Positions 42,472 through 51,691 of a DNA stretch of 64,000 nucleotides are shown one piece after another. The notes under the pieces are model-generated. The model searched no databases. It had not been told where the DNA came from and worked only from the letters and a program-made list of their open reading frames with translations. A program made the translations under genes and the position numbers. The stretch's first letter is position 1; every line of letters starts with the position of its first letter. The DNA is from Pseudomonadota bacterium. GTDB lineage: Bacteria; Pseudomonadota; Alphaproteobacteria; UBA2136; UBA6156. The DNA lies in contig WGMN01000008.1 in assembly GCA_016125035.1 (NCBI GenBank), positions 1-64,000 of the forward strand, read 5' to 3'.

Positions 42472-44277
42472 TCAACGCACCGGCACATTCACCGCATCGG
42501 CCTGCCCCACCATCAGCAGGCAGTACCCACCATCGCAGTCTTCTGCCAAAATCACCCCCCGCGCCGCCGCCAGCTCGCTGCGTATCCCGGCCACTTCCGT
42601 CACTTTGGTCAGCACCAGCACATCCACGCCGCCATGCAGATAATCCGGCAGCTGCAAAGGCTTTTCCAGCTTCACGAACGGCCGTTCATCAATGTACAGC
42701 ACGCTGGGCTTGTGCACCCCAAGGTGGATCACCGGCACCGCCCGCGGATACCCCTCAATCTTCAGCGCCAGCCGCGCCAGCGGCGCCTGGCTATAGGCCC
42801 ACACCACCGGCACCACGCCCCACACGATCACTCCCAGACATAGCGCCCACACACCCGCCAGCGCGGGTAACGCGCCGCGCACATTGTTAAGCGTGGCCAC
42901 CAGCAGCGGCACGGCCAGCAACAACAATACCCCCGCCAGCGGCACGGCATGGCCCAGCATCACCGGCTGCTGCAATACGGCAAAGGCCAGCGCATCTTTG
43001 GGCGGCCATTTAAAGTCCAGCGCTACCTGCAACCACCCCAGCCAACCGTGCAAAGTGGTGCCGCGCAGCCCCTCCAACAGGGGGTTGGCCACCAGCGCCA
43101 ACCCGGCCATCAACAGGCCTATAAGCGCCGCCATGCCCACCAGCCAGCCGGGCATGCGTCCGCGCGGCACACGCGTCAGCCACCACCCCACCAGCACCGC
43201 CAACGCCGGGTAGGCGGGCACAATGTAATGGGCCAGCTTGGTCTGGCTAAGGCTGAAGAACACCACATAAAACACCGCCCATATCGCACACAACGGCGGC
43301 AACGCGCGCACCACATCCTTGCCACCCAGGTTGCGCCACCAGTTGCGCAAACCATCGCGCAAGGCCACCGGCACCACACTCACCCAGGGGAAGAACCCCA
43401 GCGCCAACACCAGCACGTAGTAAAAATAGCTGTTGCTCTGGGTGTTACTCAATCCTCCGGCATAGCGCCCCACGTTCTGCACCACAAAAAATTCATAAAA
43501 GAACGCCCCCCCATGCGCGCGCACCAAAAGCAACGCCCATGGCACCACAATCGCCGCTGCCACCAGCATGCTTTCCGCCACGGCAAAGGCCTTCCACACC
43601 TCGCGCTTTTCGCGCCGCGCCGCCAGCACCAGCAGCGCCACCACGGCGGCGGGCACCCACGCCACCGGCCCCTTGGCCAAAAAGCCCAACGCCGCCAACG
43701 CGCCGGTCATCCACCCGCGCCACCACGGCAACTTGCGCTTGCCACGCACTCCTTTGGGCGCAAACAACAGGTAGATCAGCCACAAAACCAACGCCAGACT
43801 AAAAAAGTTAAGCACTCCATCCGCGGTGGCCGCGCGCCCCTCCACCAAAAAGCTCAGGTTCAGCGCCAACGCGGCGCTGGCCGCCAATGCCCACATCCTG
43901 TCGCCGGTCATGCGCCACAGCCATAAACCCAGCAGCAGCACGCACCCCAACGCGGCAAGCGCACTGGGCAGCCGTGCGGCATAAAGCGAGCCCTCGCCAA
44001 GCCACGCCATCGCCGCATCCTGCAACCAGTAAATCAGCGGCGGCTTGTGGTAACGCGGCTCACCATTGTAGGTGGGCATCGCCAGGGCCGAGATCCCCTC
44101 GCTATGGTGCGCCCGCATCTCAATGGTGGCCTGGGTGAATATCGCCTCATCCACGTCAAACAAACCATAACGGTCGTGCCCGGCCAGGTATATCCAGCCG
44201 CACAGCAGCGCCAAACCCACCGCCAGCAGCAAGCTTCTGCGCTGCACCTCACCCAACTCGCGCCACCAACCGGTCAT
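42472..44277 (-). CDS. ArnT-like family 39 glycosyltransferase
   Basis: A 601-residue polytopic transferase of the GT39/PMT superfamily, which transfers a sugar from a polyprenyl-phosphate carrier to a periplasmic acceptor such as lipid A. The first periplasmic loop has the catalytic-type FDVDEAIFTQATIEM, and EPRYHKPPLIYW follows; ten or more helices fill residues 80-500. A soluble C-terminal domain (about 500-601) follows. The acceptor is unknown, but the msbA-waaA-lpxK genes nearby suggest lipopolysaccharide. It overlaps the PAP2 gene by four bases. Confidence 0.88.
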   Translation of the reverse strand: MTGWWRELGEVQRRSLLLAVGLALLCGWIYLAGHDRYGLFDVDEAIFTQATIEMRAHHSEGISALAMPTYNGEPRYHKPPLIYWLQDAAMAWLGEGSLYAARLPSALAALGCVLLLGLWLWRMTGDRMWALAASAALALNLSFLVEGRAATADGVLNFFSLALVLWLIYLLFAPKGVRGKRKLPWWRGWMTGALAALGFLAKGPVAWVPAAVVALLVLAARREKREVWKAFAVAESMLVAAAIVVPWALLLVRAHGGAFFYEFFVVQNVGRYAGGLSNTQSNSYFYYVLVLALGFFPWVSVVPVALRDGLRNWWRNLGGKDVVRALPPLCAIWAVFYVVFFSLSQTKLAHYIVPAYPALAVLVGWWLTRVPRGRMPGWLVGMAALIGLLMAGLALVANPLLEGLRGTTLHGWLGWLQVALDFKWPPKDALAFAVLQQPVMLGHAVPLAGVLLLLAVPLLVATLNNVRGALPALAGVWALCLGVIVWGVVPVVWAYSQAPLARLALKIEGYPRAVPVIHLGVHKPSVLYIDERPFVKLEKPLQLPDYLHGGVDVLVLTKVTEVAGIRSELAAARGVILAEDCDGGYCLLMVGQADAVNVPVR

Positions 44278-45053
44278 GCCTTCACCTTTTTCCCATAAGT
44301 CTGTTTCTCAAGGCCCATGGCTTGCCACAAAGCCAGGGCCACGGCGGCACCCAGGCCAGCCCCAGCCACCACATCACCTAAATAATGCGGCGTCACCGAT
44401 AAAAACCTGCTCACGCTCAACACCACCGCAGCGCTCCACAACACCCAACGCCAGCGCGGAAAAGCCAACCCCAACCACACCGCCAATACCCACACACTGG
44501 CGCTGTGGCCACTGGGCATGCTCCACCAACTTGCATGCATGCCAAAGGGGTGGGCGGTGTAGGGGTCGGCACCGTTAAACAAAATCTCTTTGGGCCGCGG
44601 CCGCCCGATAATAACTTTAAGCACAATCTGCGCCAAACCTGTCAACGCCAGGGCGGGTATCGCCGCCAACACCATCCGCGGCCCGCGCTTCACGCCCTGC
44701 CAGCGCAAAGCCCAACGCCACTTGCCGCGCAACCATAACAACACCTGCTCACCAATGCCCACCAGCACGCGCGCCACAAACGCCACGGCGGGCTCGCGGC
44801 TTTTGCCGCGCCCCATGCAAGCCCACCCCAGGCCACCCAGCACACAGGCCCACAACAACGTGCGGCCCAGCGCCAGCCACCCCAGCACGCGCATCACACC
44901 GTTAAAATGTTGATTGTAATCAAGCCACAAACGCTGCTGCAAGGCCACATCCAGGCCACTTCCCCACAACGCAAAACCCACCACCAGCCCTCCGGCCAGC
45001 ACACTTAACGGAAGCACAAACCCACGCAAATCCATACTCCTGCTTATACCCAT
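44274..45053 (-). CDS. PAP2-family membrane phosphatase
   Basis: A 259-residue lipid phosphatase with about six helices. The three PAP2 motifs are present: KVIIGRPRP, SMPSGHSAS and SRFLSVTPHYLGDV, with the catalytic histidines. Family members remove phosphate from undecaprenyl diphosphate, phosphatidylglycerophosphate or lipid A (LpxE/LpxF). Because its stop overlaps the ArnT-like gene, it may remove a lipid A phosphate or recycle the carrier lipid. ATGs at 45053 and 45035 are both possible starts. Confidence 0.9.
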   Translation of the reverse strand: MGISRSMDLRGFVLPLSVLAGGLVVGFALWGSGLDVALQQRLWLDYNQHFNGVMRVLGWLALGRTLLWACVLGGLGWACMGRGKSREPAVAFVARVLVGIGEQVLLWLRGKWRWALRWQGVKRGPRMVLAAIPALALTGLAQIVLKVIIGRPRPKEILFNGADPYTAHPFGMHASWWSMPSGHSASVWVLAVWLGLAFPRWRWVLWSAAVVLSVSRFLSVTPHYLGDVVAGAGLGAAVALALWQAMGLEKQTYGKKVKA

Positions 45054-45075
45054 TTCTTCGCGCGCGGGCCACCTC

Positions 45076-45105
45076 CATCTAACTTCTAACTTCTAACTTC
45101 TTCGC
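45076..45105. repeat. Heptad array between PAP2 and msbA genes
   Basis: Units CTAACTT (TAACTTC) three times with a 7-bp period. It is in the divergent gap. The TAACTTC heptamer is a familiar cyanobacterial STRR unit; here it is in an alphaproteobacterial context. Confidence 0.8.
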
Positions 45106-45139
45106 CACAATGCTATAACCCCTGCCTGAAAACCACACC

Positions 45140-46897
45140 ATGAGCACACCCACCTCCCTCAACGCCACCTGGCCCATGCTCCAGCGCATCGCGCGGCACT
45201 ACCTGTGGGCCCATAAGAAGGACCTCACCTGGGCGGGCATGGCCATGCTCATCATCGCCGCCGCACTGGCCATGCAGGCGCGGCTCATCCAGCCGCTTTT
45301 CGACAACGGCCTCATCCAGGGCAAGATCGGCGTTATCAACACGGTCATTTTCGTCATCGTGGCACTCACCGTCATCCGCGGCGTGGCCAGCTACTACCAG
45401 CTTTACTTCATGGAGGCGGTGGGCCAGCGCATCATCGCCCAACTGCAAGAGCAAATGTACGCCCGCACCCTCGCGCAATCCCTGGGCTTCTTCGCGGTGC
45501 ACCCCAGCGGCACGCTGACCAGCCGCTTTATATCAGACCTGCAACGCCTCAAATACGCCGTCACGCAAATCTTCAATTCCGGCCTGCGCGATTTCGGCAC
45601 CGTGCTCGGCCTGTTCACCAACATGCTGGTGCAAGACGCACGGCTCACCCTCTTCACCCTGCTCATCGTGCCGGCCACCATCGTGCCCATCCGCCGCTTC
45701 GGCCGCCTCACCCGCAAATACTCGCGGGTCAACCAGGAAAGCACCGCCCGCCTCGCCCACCACCTCAGCCAAACGCTGCAACACATCCGCCAGGTGCAAT
45801 CCTATGCACAGGAAGGCCACGAGCAACGCCGCATGCACGGCCGCATCATGGAGGTGCTCACCTCCACCCTCAAAGCGGTAAGCATCCGCGCCATGTCCTC
45901 TCCGGTGGTAGAGCTCATCGGCACAGTGGCCATCGCCGGCATCATGCTCTATGCCGGGCAACGCATTGCCTCGGGCACGCTCACGCCGGGGGCCTTTGCC
46001 AGCTTCATGGCCAGCCTGGTCATGCTCTCACGCCCGCTCAAGGGCCTCACCAACCTCAACAACAACCTGCAAGAGGGCCTGGCCGCCGCCCAACGCGCCT
46101 TCGAGCTCATCGACGCCCCCATCGACCTCACCGACGCCCCCCACGCCAAACCGCTCACCATCAAATCCGCCGCCATCAACTTCAAGGGCGCCACCCTCAC
46201 CTACCCAGACGGCACCGTGGCGCTCAAAAACCTCACCCTCTCCATTCCCGCCGGGCACACCGTGGCCATCGTCGGCCCTTCGGGCTCGGGCAAAACCTCG
46301 CTGCTCAACCTCATCCCACGCTTCTACCACCTCTCCGGCGGCAACCTCTCCGTGGGCGGGCATGATATCGAGTCCGTCACCCTCAAATCGCTGCGCCGCA
46401 ACATCGCGCTGGTCACGCAAGACGTCGCCATTTTCGATGACACCATTGCCGCCAACATCGCCTACGGCAATCCCAAAGCCCCCTCCTCGCTTATCGAGAA
46501 AGCCGCCAAAGCCGCCTCGGCGCACGGCTTCATCACCAACCTGCCGCAGGGCTACGCCACCATGCTGGGCGAGAACGGCCTCAAGCTCTCCGGCGGCCAG
46601 CGCCAACGCCTGGCCATCGCCCGCGCCATTTTGAAGGACGCCCCCATCCTGCTGCTCGACGAAGCCACCGCCTCGCTGGACACCGCCAGCGAGAAAGAGG
46701 TGCAAAAAGCGCTGGAAACCCTCAGCCAAAACCGCACCACGCTCATCGTCGCCCACCGCCTGTCCACCATCACCCACGCCCACACCATCGTGGTGCTGGC
46801 CGAGGGCGAAATCGCCGAAAAAGGCACCCACGCCCAACTGCTCAAAAAGAAGGGCCTCTACCACAAACTCTGGTCCATGCAGGCCCAGACGGAATAG
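45140..46897 (+). CDS. msbA: Lipid A export ABC transporter MsbA-like
   Basis: A 585-residue half-transporter with a six-helix membrane domain (about 40-330) and a nucleotide-binding domain. Walker A GPSGSGKT is at about 379-386, the signature LSGGQRQR at about 483-490, Walker B ILLLDEAT at about 503-510 and the H-loop AHRLST. It flips core-lipid A across the inner membrane. The DUF374-waaA-lpxK genes 1-4 kb downstream support the MsbA call over a drug exporter. A Lys-rich membrane-protein gene lies between. Confidence 0.9.
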   Translation: MSTPTSLNATWPMLQRIARHYLWAHKKDLTWAGMAMLIIAAALAMQARLIQPLFDNGLIQGKIGVINTVIFVIVALTVIRGVASYYQLYFMEAVGQRIIAQLQEQMYARTLAQSLGFFAVHPSGTLTSRFISDLQRLKYAVTQIFNSGLRDFGTVLGLFTNMLVQDARLTLFTLLIVPATIVPIRRFGRLTRKYSRVNQESTARLAHHLSQTLQHIRQVQSYAQEGHEQRRMHGRIMEVLTSTLKAVSIRAMSSPVVELIGTVAIAGIMLYAGQRIASGTLTPGAFASFMASLVMLSRPLKGLTNLNNNLQEGLAAAQRAFELIDAPIDLTDAPHAKPLTIKSAAINFKGATLTYPDGTVALKNLTLSIPAGHTVAIVGPSGSGKTSLLNLIPRFYHLSGGNLSVGGHDIESVTLKSLRRNIALVTQDVAIFDDTIAANIAYGNPKAPSSLIEKAAKAASAHGFITNLPQGYATMLGENGLKLSGGQRQRLAIARAILKDAPILLLDEATASLDTASEKEVQKALETLSQNRTTLIVAHRLSTITHAHTIVVLAEGEIAEKGTHAQLLKKKGLYHKLWSMQAQTE

Positions 46898-47015
46898 CCA
46901 CTGTTGCAAACCCCCCTCACCCCACCCGCCATCCTTCCCAAACCCATTGCCTAACAAAATCAACAGCGTAAAATCCCCGCCAACCTTCACAACCCAATAA
47001 AAAGGACTCTCCCCC

Positions 47016-47624
47016 ATGGCTCCCAAGAAAAAAGCCGTCCGCCGCCCCGCTAAGGCCAAGGCCCCCGCGCGCGCTGCCGCCAAACCCGCGCCCAAAGCCG
47101 CCATCAAACCTGTCGCCAAGCCCATGCCCAAAGCCAGCAAGCCTGCCATGCCCATGGGCATGTCCTGCTGCACGCCCGACCATACGGAATTCTGCGCCAC
47201 CGCGCCTTGCGGCTGCCCGCTGTTTGGCATTATGTCCACCAAGGCCTTCTGGGCGTCCACGGTGCTGGCCTTCGTGGTCGTTTTTGTGTTCGACCTCTGG
47301 GCCCGCGCCCTGCTGATGGGCGGCCTGCCCCCCAAACCGCTGATGCTCCTCGACATGGTCGTCGTCGGCCAACTGGTGCTGGCCATGCTCTACACCGCGC
47401 TCATCCTGCTCATGGGCCGCACTGCCAGCTGGTGGGGCGGTTTCATCACCGGCGCGCTCGCCGCCGCGCCTTCGGTGGTTCCCTTCCTGTTCTACCCGCA
47501 CCTGGGCATCGCCATCCCCATGATGATGCTGCTCACCCCCGTGCTGCTCACCCTGGCCAAGGGTGGCCTGGTGGGCCTGGCGGTCACCGCCGTCACCCGC
47601 TGCAAGGGCTGCCGCGGCAAGTAA
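47016..47624 (+). CDS. Membrane protein with histone H1-like Lys/Ala/Pro N-terminal tail
   Basis: A 202-residue protein with an unusual layout. Residues 1-48 are a Lys/Ala/Pro repeat (MAPKKKAVRRPAKAKAPARA and so on) like bacterial H1-type tails; residues 49-68 hold five cysteines (SCCTPDHTEFCATAPCGCP); about 75-195 form four hydrophobic helices; and the end is CKGCRGK. A tail of this kind could bind nucleic acid or the membrane surface. I know no assigned function. It is a single gene after msbA with a terminator after it. Confidence 0.75.
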   Translation: MAPKKKAVRRPAKAKAPARAAAKPAPKAAIKPVAKPMPKASKPAMPMGMSCCTPDHTEFCATAPCGCPLFGIMSTKAFWASTVLAFVVVFVFDLWARALLMGGLPPKPLMLLDMVVVGQLVLAMLYTALILLMGRTASWWGGFITGALAAAPSVVPFLFYPHLGIAIPMMMLLTPVLLTLAKGGLVGLAVTAVTRCKGCRGK

Positions 47625-47635
47625 CGTGGCGCCCG

Positions 47636-47668
47636 CCAAAAAGCCCCGCCTGTGGTGGGGCTTTTTGC
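47636..47668. terminator. Terminator after the Lys-tail membrane protein gene
   Basis: AAAAAGCCCCGCC, then TGTGGTGGGGCTTTTT: a GC stem flanked by A and T runs, a bidirectional rho-independent terminator. Confidence 0.9.
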
Positions 47669-47692
47669 TGCACTGTGCTACATTCCCCTCCC

Positions 47693-48346
47693 ATGAAGCG
47701 CGCCCTCCGCCACCCCGCCACCCAGCGCCTGCTGGTGCATCTGCTCACCTTTTATGGCCGGCTGGTGCTGGCCACCTGCCGCACGCGCCTGGCCACCCCC
47801 TTGCCGCCGCAGCTCACCACCGCCCCGGCCCTGCTGGCCCTCTGGCACCAGCACATCGTCGCCGTGCCACCGCTCACCCGTCCTTCCGGGCGCCCGCTGC
47901 TGGTGATGATGTCCCCCAGCCGCGACGGCCGCCTGATGCGCGCGATCGCCGCCAACTTCGGCATCGGCGCGGTGGCGGGCAGCTCGCACCGCGGCGGCTT
48001 TACGGCGGTGCGCCAGCTTATCCGCGCCACGCGCCCGGCGCGCGGGCAAACCGCGCCGCACCTGCTCATCACGCCGGATGGCCCGCGCGGCCCCGCGCGC
48101 AAGGCCAAACCCGGCGCCACGGAAATTGCCCGCCTCACCAACCTGCCGCTCATTCCCATGGGGGCCTGGGCACGCCCGGCGTTCACCATCAATTCGTGGG
48201 ATAGCTTCCGCCTGCCGCTGCCCTTTGCCACCATCACCGTGGCTTACGGGGCGCCGATGCAACACCCCACGCCGCAACAACTCACCAAAGCGCTCAATGC
48301 GCTTACCGCAAAGGCACAAGCGGCCGCGGGCGCTTGCCAAGGCTAG
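47693..48346 (+). CDS. DUF374 lysophospholipid acyltransferase-like protein
   Basis: A 217-residue protein of DUF374, a PlsC-related group that often precedes waaA. The HX4D-like site is LLALWHQHIVAVPPL and MMSPSRDGRLM, and PDGPRGPARKAKPGATEIAR is the conserved second block. It lies 25 bp upstream of waaA on one strand, so an acyl transfer to lipid A or its precursors is likely, though not proven. No signal peptide; one hydrophobic N-terminal segment. Confidence 0.88.
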   Translation: MKRALRHPATQRLLVHLLTFYGRLVLATCRTRLATPLPPQLTTAPALLALWHQHIVAVPPLTRPSGRPLLVMMSPSRDGRLMRAIAANFGIGAVAGSSHRGGFTAVRQLIRATRPARGQTAPHLLITPDGPRGPARKAKPGATEIARLTNLPLIPMGAWARPAFTINSWDSFRLPLPFATITVAYGAPMQHPTPQQLTKALNALTAKAQAAAGACQG

Positions 48347-48370
48347 GCCGCGCTTCTACGTTACCCCACC

Positions 48371-49642
48371 ATGTCATTGCTTCTCTACCGCCTCATCAAA
48401 GCCGTCCTGTCGCCGGTCATCTTCCTGCTCATGGCCTGGCGCATCTTCCGCGGGCGGGAGGACCGGGAAAGTTTCTCCCAGCGCCTCGGCCAAGCCGATT
48501 ACCCGCGCCCGTCGGGCAGCCTGGTGTGGCTGCACGGCGCCAGCGTGGGAGAGGTCGTCAGCCTGGTGCCCGTGCTGCGCGAGCTTCGCCGCCGCGCGCC
48601 GCACCTGGCGCTGCTGCTCACCACCGGCACCACCAACGGCCATAAAATGCTGGAGAGGCACGTGCCGCACCTCACTGGCACCGGCCCGGCGTTTATCCAG
48701 TACGTGCCGCTGGATACCAAATCCGCCACCACCAACTTCTTTAAACACTGGAAGCCCGACCTCAGTGTGTTCGTGGAAAGCGAGTTCTGGCCGGAGCTTC
48801 TCTCCAAGGCCCCGCGGCCGGTGCTGCTCAACGGCCGCGTCTCCAACCGCTCGTGGCCGCGCTACCGCCGCTGGGGCTGGTTCTTCCGCCCGTTCATCCG
48901 CCGTTTTGTGCTGGCGCTGGCACAAAGCAAGCGCGACGCCGAGCGCATCGGCGCGCTGGGCGCCCCCAAGGTGCAAATCGGCGGCAACCTCAAGTTCGAC
49001 GCCGACCCTCTGCCGTTTGATCCCACCCAGCTGGAAAAGTTCCAGGCCGTGCTGGCCGGCCGCCCGGTGCTGGTGGCGGCCTCCACCCACCCGGGAGAGG
49101 AAGAGATCGTCGCCCAGCTGCACAACGCACTGAAGGCTTCGGTGCCCGATCTCCTCACCGTCATCGTGCCCCGCCACCCGCACCGCGGCACCCAGGCGGC
49201 CAATGATGTCGGCCGCCACTGCAAGTCGGTCAAACGCCGCGGGCTGGGCGAAATGCCGGTGCTCGGCGGCCAGCGCCACACCGATATTTATATCGCCGAT
49301 ACGCTGGGCGAACTCGGCCTGTGGTACCGTCTCGCCACCGTTGCGCTCATCGGCGGCAGCCTGGTCAAACACGGCGGCCACAACCCGCTGGAACCCTTAA
49401 AACTCGGCATCCCTACCGTCACCGGCCCGCACATGTTCAATTTCCAGGATATGGTCCCCGCGCTCACCACCGCCGGGGTGCTCACCATCAGCCCCAACCT
49501 GGCCTCCCTCACGCAGGATATCCAGCGCCTGCTCACCAACCCGCACACGCTGGAGCAGCAAAAAGCCCTGATCCTCCAGCAAATGCCCAAACTCGGCGGC
49601 TCAGCCCACCTCGCCGCCTCCCACATCCTCAACTTGCTTTAG
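48371..49642 (+). CDS. waaA: 3-deoxy-D-manno-octulosonic acid transferase
   Basis: A 423-residue GT30 transferase that adds KDO to lipid IVA. The N-terminal membrane anchor (about 4-22), the RLGQADYPRPSGSLVWLHGASVGE segment (family-defining acid at GASVGE) and the C-terminal GT-B domain with LIGGSLVKHGGHNPLEPL (donor site) are present. Length is typical. lpxK lies 500 bp further, but a reversed gene and a repeat module separate the two, which is unusual. Confidence 0.94.
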   Translation: MSLLLYRLIKAVLSPVIFLLMAWRIFRGREDRESFSQRLGQADYPRPSGSLVWLHGASVGEVVSLVPVLRELRRRAPHLALLLTTGTTNGHKMLERHVPHLTGTGPAFIQYVPLDTKSATTNFFKHWKPDLSVFVESEFWPELLSKAPRPVLLNGRVSNRSWPRYRRWGWFFRPFIRRFVLALAQSKRDAERIGALGAPKVQIGGNLKFDADPLPFDPTQLEKFQAVLAGRPVLVAASTHPGEEEIVAQLHNALKASVPDLLTVIVPRHPHRGTQAANDVGRHCKSVKRRGLGEMPVLGGQRHTDIYIADTLGELGLWYRLATVALIGGSLVKHGGHNPLEPLKLGIPTVTGPHMFNFQDMVPALTTAGVLTISPNLASLTQDIQRLLTNPHTLEQQKALILQQMPKLGGSAHLAASHILNLL

Positions 49643-49654
49643 TTCCCCTCGCCG

Positions 49655-49757
49655 CAGCGAATTGCCGCTTGCCGCCACGTCCTTGCCGCCTTTTCGCCGC
49701 CCCGCCGCCGCCTTTTGCAGCGTTCGGCAGCGTTTTGCCGCCTGGCGGCAAACGTCC
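49655..49757. repeat. GC-rich dispersed module, copy D
   Basis: On the minus strand GCGGCAAAACGCTGCCGAAC, then GCTGCAAAAGGCGGC and GCGGCAAG-type units. It matches the inner string of copies A and B. It fills the gap between waaA and the reversed membrane-protein gene. Confidence 0.7.
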
Positions 49758-49759
49758 CA

Positions 49760-50110
49760 TCAGCCCCTTAGCACCCCCGCCGCCTCGCCCAGGCGCAGCA
49801 ACAGCCCGGCCACGATCAACCCATACGCCAGCCACCCGTAAACCGTTAATTTTTCACCAAAAATCAGCCACCCGCACACCAGCGAGGTCACCAGCAACGT
49901 GGCATACCACACCGGCACCACCATCGTCAGCGGCGCCCGCGCCACCACCCACACCAACCCCCCAAACGCACTGCCGTAAAAGAACAAAACGCCACAATAA
50001 ACCAATATCTTAATAGCACTCCATCCGGCCATCCCCTGCCCCACTTTCAGCAGCACCGGCGCCAGCGCCCCCGCCACGCCCAGGTACATCATCATCGCCA
50101 CCGGCGGCAT
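49760..50110 (-). CDS. Small four-helix EamA/SMR-like membrane protein
   Basis: A 116-residue protein with four transmembrane helices: YLGVAGALAPVLLKVGQ, ILVYCGVLFFYGSAFGGLVW, VVPVWYATLLVTSLVCGWLI and YGWLAYGLIVAGLLL. The PVWYAT...GWLIFGE-L segment is like the second half of EamA/SMR-fold transporters, where ArnE/ArnF-type flippases also belong. An undecaprenyl-sugar flippase in this LPS area is possible but a guess. GGAAAGGGAAAG precedes the ATG at 50110. Confidence 0.75.
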   Translation of the reverse strand: MPPVAMMMYLGVAGALAPVLLKVGQGMAGWSAIKILVYCGVLFFYGSAFGGLVWVVARAPLTMVVPVWYATLLVTSLVCGWLIFGEKLTVYGWLAYGLIVAGLLLRLGEAAGVLRG

Positions 50111-50150
50111 ACTCTTTCCCTTTCCGTTCAATCTGTTGTATCATAGTTTG

Positions 50151-51131
50151 ATGAACAGCCCAAGCTTCTGGTGGCTCCCCAACTCAACCTTGCCTGCCCG
50201 GCTTCTTCAGCCATTATCATTTATTTACAAATATTTAGCCTCACTCCACGGCCAACTCCGCGCCGCCCGCGCCTATTACGCCAGCGTGCCGGTCATTTCG
50301 GTTGGCAATCTCACTCTCGGCGGCGCCGGCAAAACCCCGGTAACTATCTGGTTGGCCGAGCATTTTTCCAGCGAGGGCCACCAGGTCGCCATCGTCAGCC
50401 GCGGCTACGGCGGCACAGAAACCGACCAACCCCTGCAAGTCAATCCTGCCCAGCACACCGCCGCCCAGGTTGGCGACGAACCCCTTGAAATGGCACACCG
50501 TTTTACCTCCCAACCGGTCATGGTATGGGTCGGCAAAAACCGCCCGGCGGCGGTCAAACGCGCCGAGCAAGCCGGCGCCACCCTCATCCTGCTCGACGAC
50601 GGCTTCCAACGCCGCGATATCTCACGCCAAATCAATATCTTGGTCATCAACGGCGCCAACCCCTTCGGCAACGGCCTGCCGCTTCCCGCCGGGCCTTTGC
50701 GGGAAGACCTCTCCGCCGCGCGCCGCGCCTCCTTCGCCATCGTCCTCAACGAACCTTCAAATAAAATCAACACCTTCTACGGGGTAGAGGCCTACCGCCT
50801 CAGCATCACCCCCACCCCGCAAAGCCTTGCCGCGCTCAAAGGCCCGCTGTTGGCTTTCGCCGGCATCGCCCACCCGCAAAAATTCTTTAAAACCCTTAAA
50901 GACCAAAATCTTAACGTGCTTGAAACCCACCCCTACCCAGACCATCACCGCTACACCCGCTCACAACTGGCCTTCCTCCATGCCCGCGCACAAAGCCTGG
51001 GCGCCAGCCTGGTCACCACCGCCAAAGACGCCACCAAGCTGCCACGCCACTTCGCCCACGTCCTCACCACCACCCTTACGGGCGAGGATACCCACAACAT
51101 CATCGAAGAGCTCAACCTGCGCCTGCGCTGA
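50151..51131 (+). CDS. lpxK: Tetraacyldisaccharide 4'-kinase
   Basis: A 326-residue membrane-associated kinase that phosphorylates the 4' position of lipid A disaccharide. The P-loop is GNLTLGGAGKTP (about 54-65), SRGYGG and GDEP follow, and LLDDGFQRRDI is the conserved metal/catalytic segment. ETHPYPDHHRY and TTAKDATKL near the end match LpxK. It begins 40 bp from the divergent small membrane-protein gene and ends eight bases before palindromic element copy 3. Confidence 0.94.
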   Translation: MNSPSFWWLPNSTLPARLLQPLSFIYKYLASLHGQLRAARAYYASVPVISVGNLTLGGAGKTPVTIWLAEHFSSEGHQVAIVSRGYGGTETDQPLQVNPAQHTAAQVGDEPLEMAHRFTSQPVMVWVGKNRPAAVKRAEQAGATLILLDDGFQRRDISRQINILVINGANPFGNGLPLPAGPLREDLSAARRASFAIVLNEPSNKINTFYGVEAYRLSITPTPQSLAALKGPLLAFAGIAHPQKFFKTLKDQNLNVLETHPYPDHHRYTRSQLAFLHARAQSLGASLVTTAKDATKLPRHFAHVLTTTLTGEDTHNIIEELNLRLR

Positions 51132-51138
51132 AGAAAAA

Positions 51139-51264
51139 GGGCTTAACGAGCCGAGGTGATTTTTACGTTTTTCCGCAGGTCCGAGCACCGCAAGTGTACA
51201 AACTACGTACATGCGGAGCGCAGGGCCAAGGAAAACGTAAAAAGCACCCGGCCCGTTAAGCCCT
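51139..51264. repeat. Palindromic dispersed element, copy 3
   Basis: The cleanest copy. Outer ends AGGGCTTAACG and CGTTAAGCCCT are perfect inverted repeats of 11 bp, inner arms TTTTTACGTTTT and AAAACGTAAAAA are perfect, and the core has GAGCACCGCAAGTGTAC and GTACATGCGGAGCGC. It begins seven bases after the lpxK stop and overlaps the stop of the convergent gene, so it could serve as a terminator for both. Confidence 0.85.
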
Positions 51265-51688
51265 AAGTGTTGTGCCCGCCAGACATACTGTGCCAGAAGT
51301 AATGCATCACCCTGTCCAGCCCAAACAACAGCACCCCCAGCACCACTCCGCCAATGCAATACAGCAGCGGCCCGCCCCCCAGGTACACCCCCATGCCGTA
51401 AGCGGTCACGTAGGGCCACATCTTGCCCAGCGCCATGCCCAGCCCCAGCGTAATGCCCAGGCGGCAACCGTCTAAAAAGCCACCGGCGGCCACACCAAAC
51501 AGCATGCCGCCGCACAGGTGCATCACCGCCCAAAAGGCCGGCACAATCAGCACCGCAATCAGCACGGCGTAATACACCCCCTCACCCACGGCGTGCCACT
51601 GCTGGCCGCCACGGGCATAAAAGTTGGCGGTCACGGCCATTACCAGCAACGCCACAACAGCTTGGAAAATGCGGCGGATCGTGGTCAT
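51263..51688 (-). CDS. Hypothetical membrane protein, 141 aa
   Basis: A 141-residue protein with about four helices (IFQAVVALLVMAVTANFYA, VLIAVLIVPAFWAVMHL, LGITLGLGMALGKMW and YCIGGVVLGVLLFGLD). I do not recognise the family. It starts three bases after the M23 peptidase stop codon, so the two are cotranscribed, which suggests an envelope role. The stop codon lies in palindromic element copy 3. Confidence 0.7.
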   Translation of the reverse strand: MTTIRRIFQAVVALLVMAVTANFYARGGQQWHAVGEGVYYAVLIAVLIVPAFWAVMHLCGGMLFGVAAGGFLDGCRLGITLGLGMALGKMWPYVTAYGMGVYLGGGPLLYCIGGVVLGVLLFGLDRVMHYFWHSMSGGHNT

Positions 51689-51691
51689 GCG

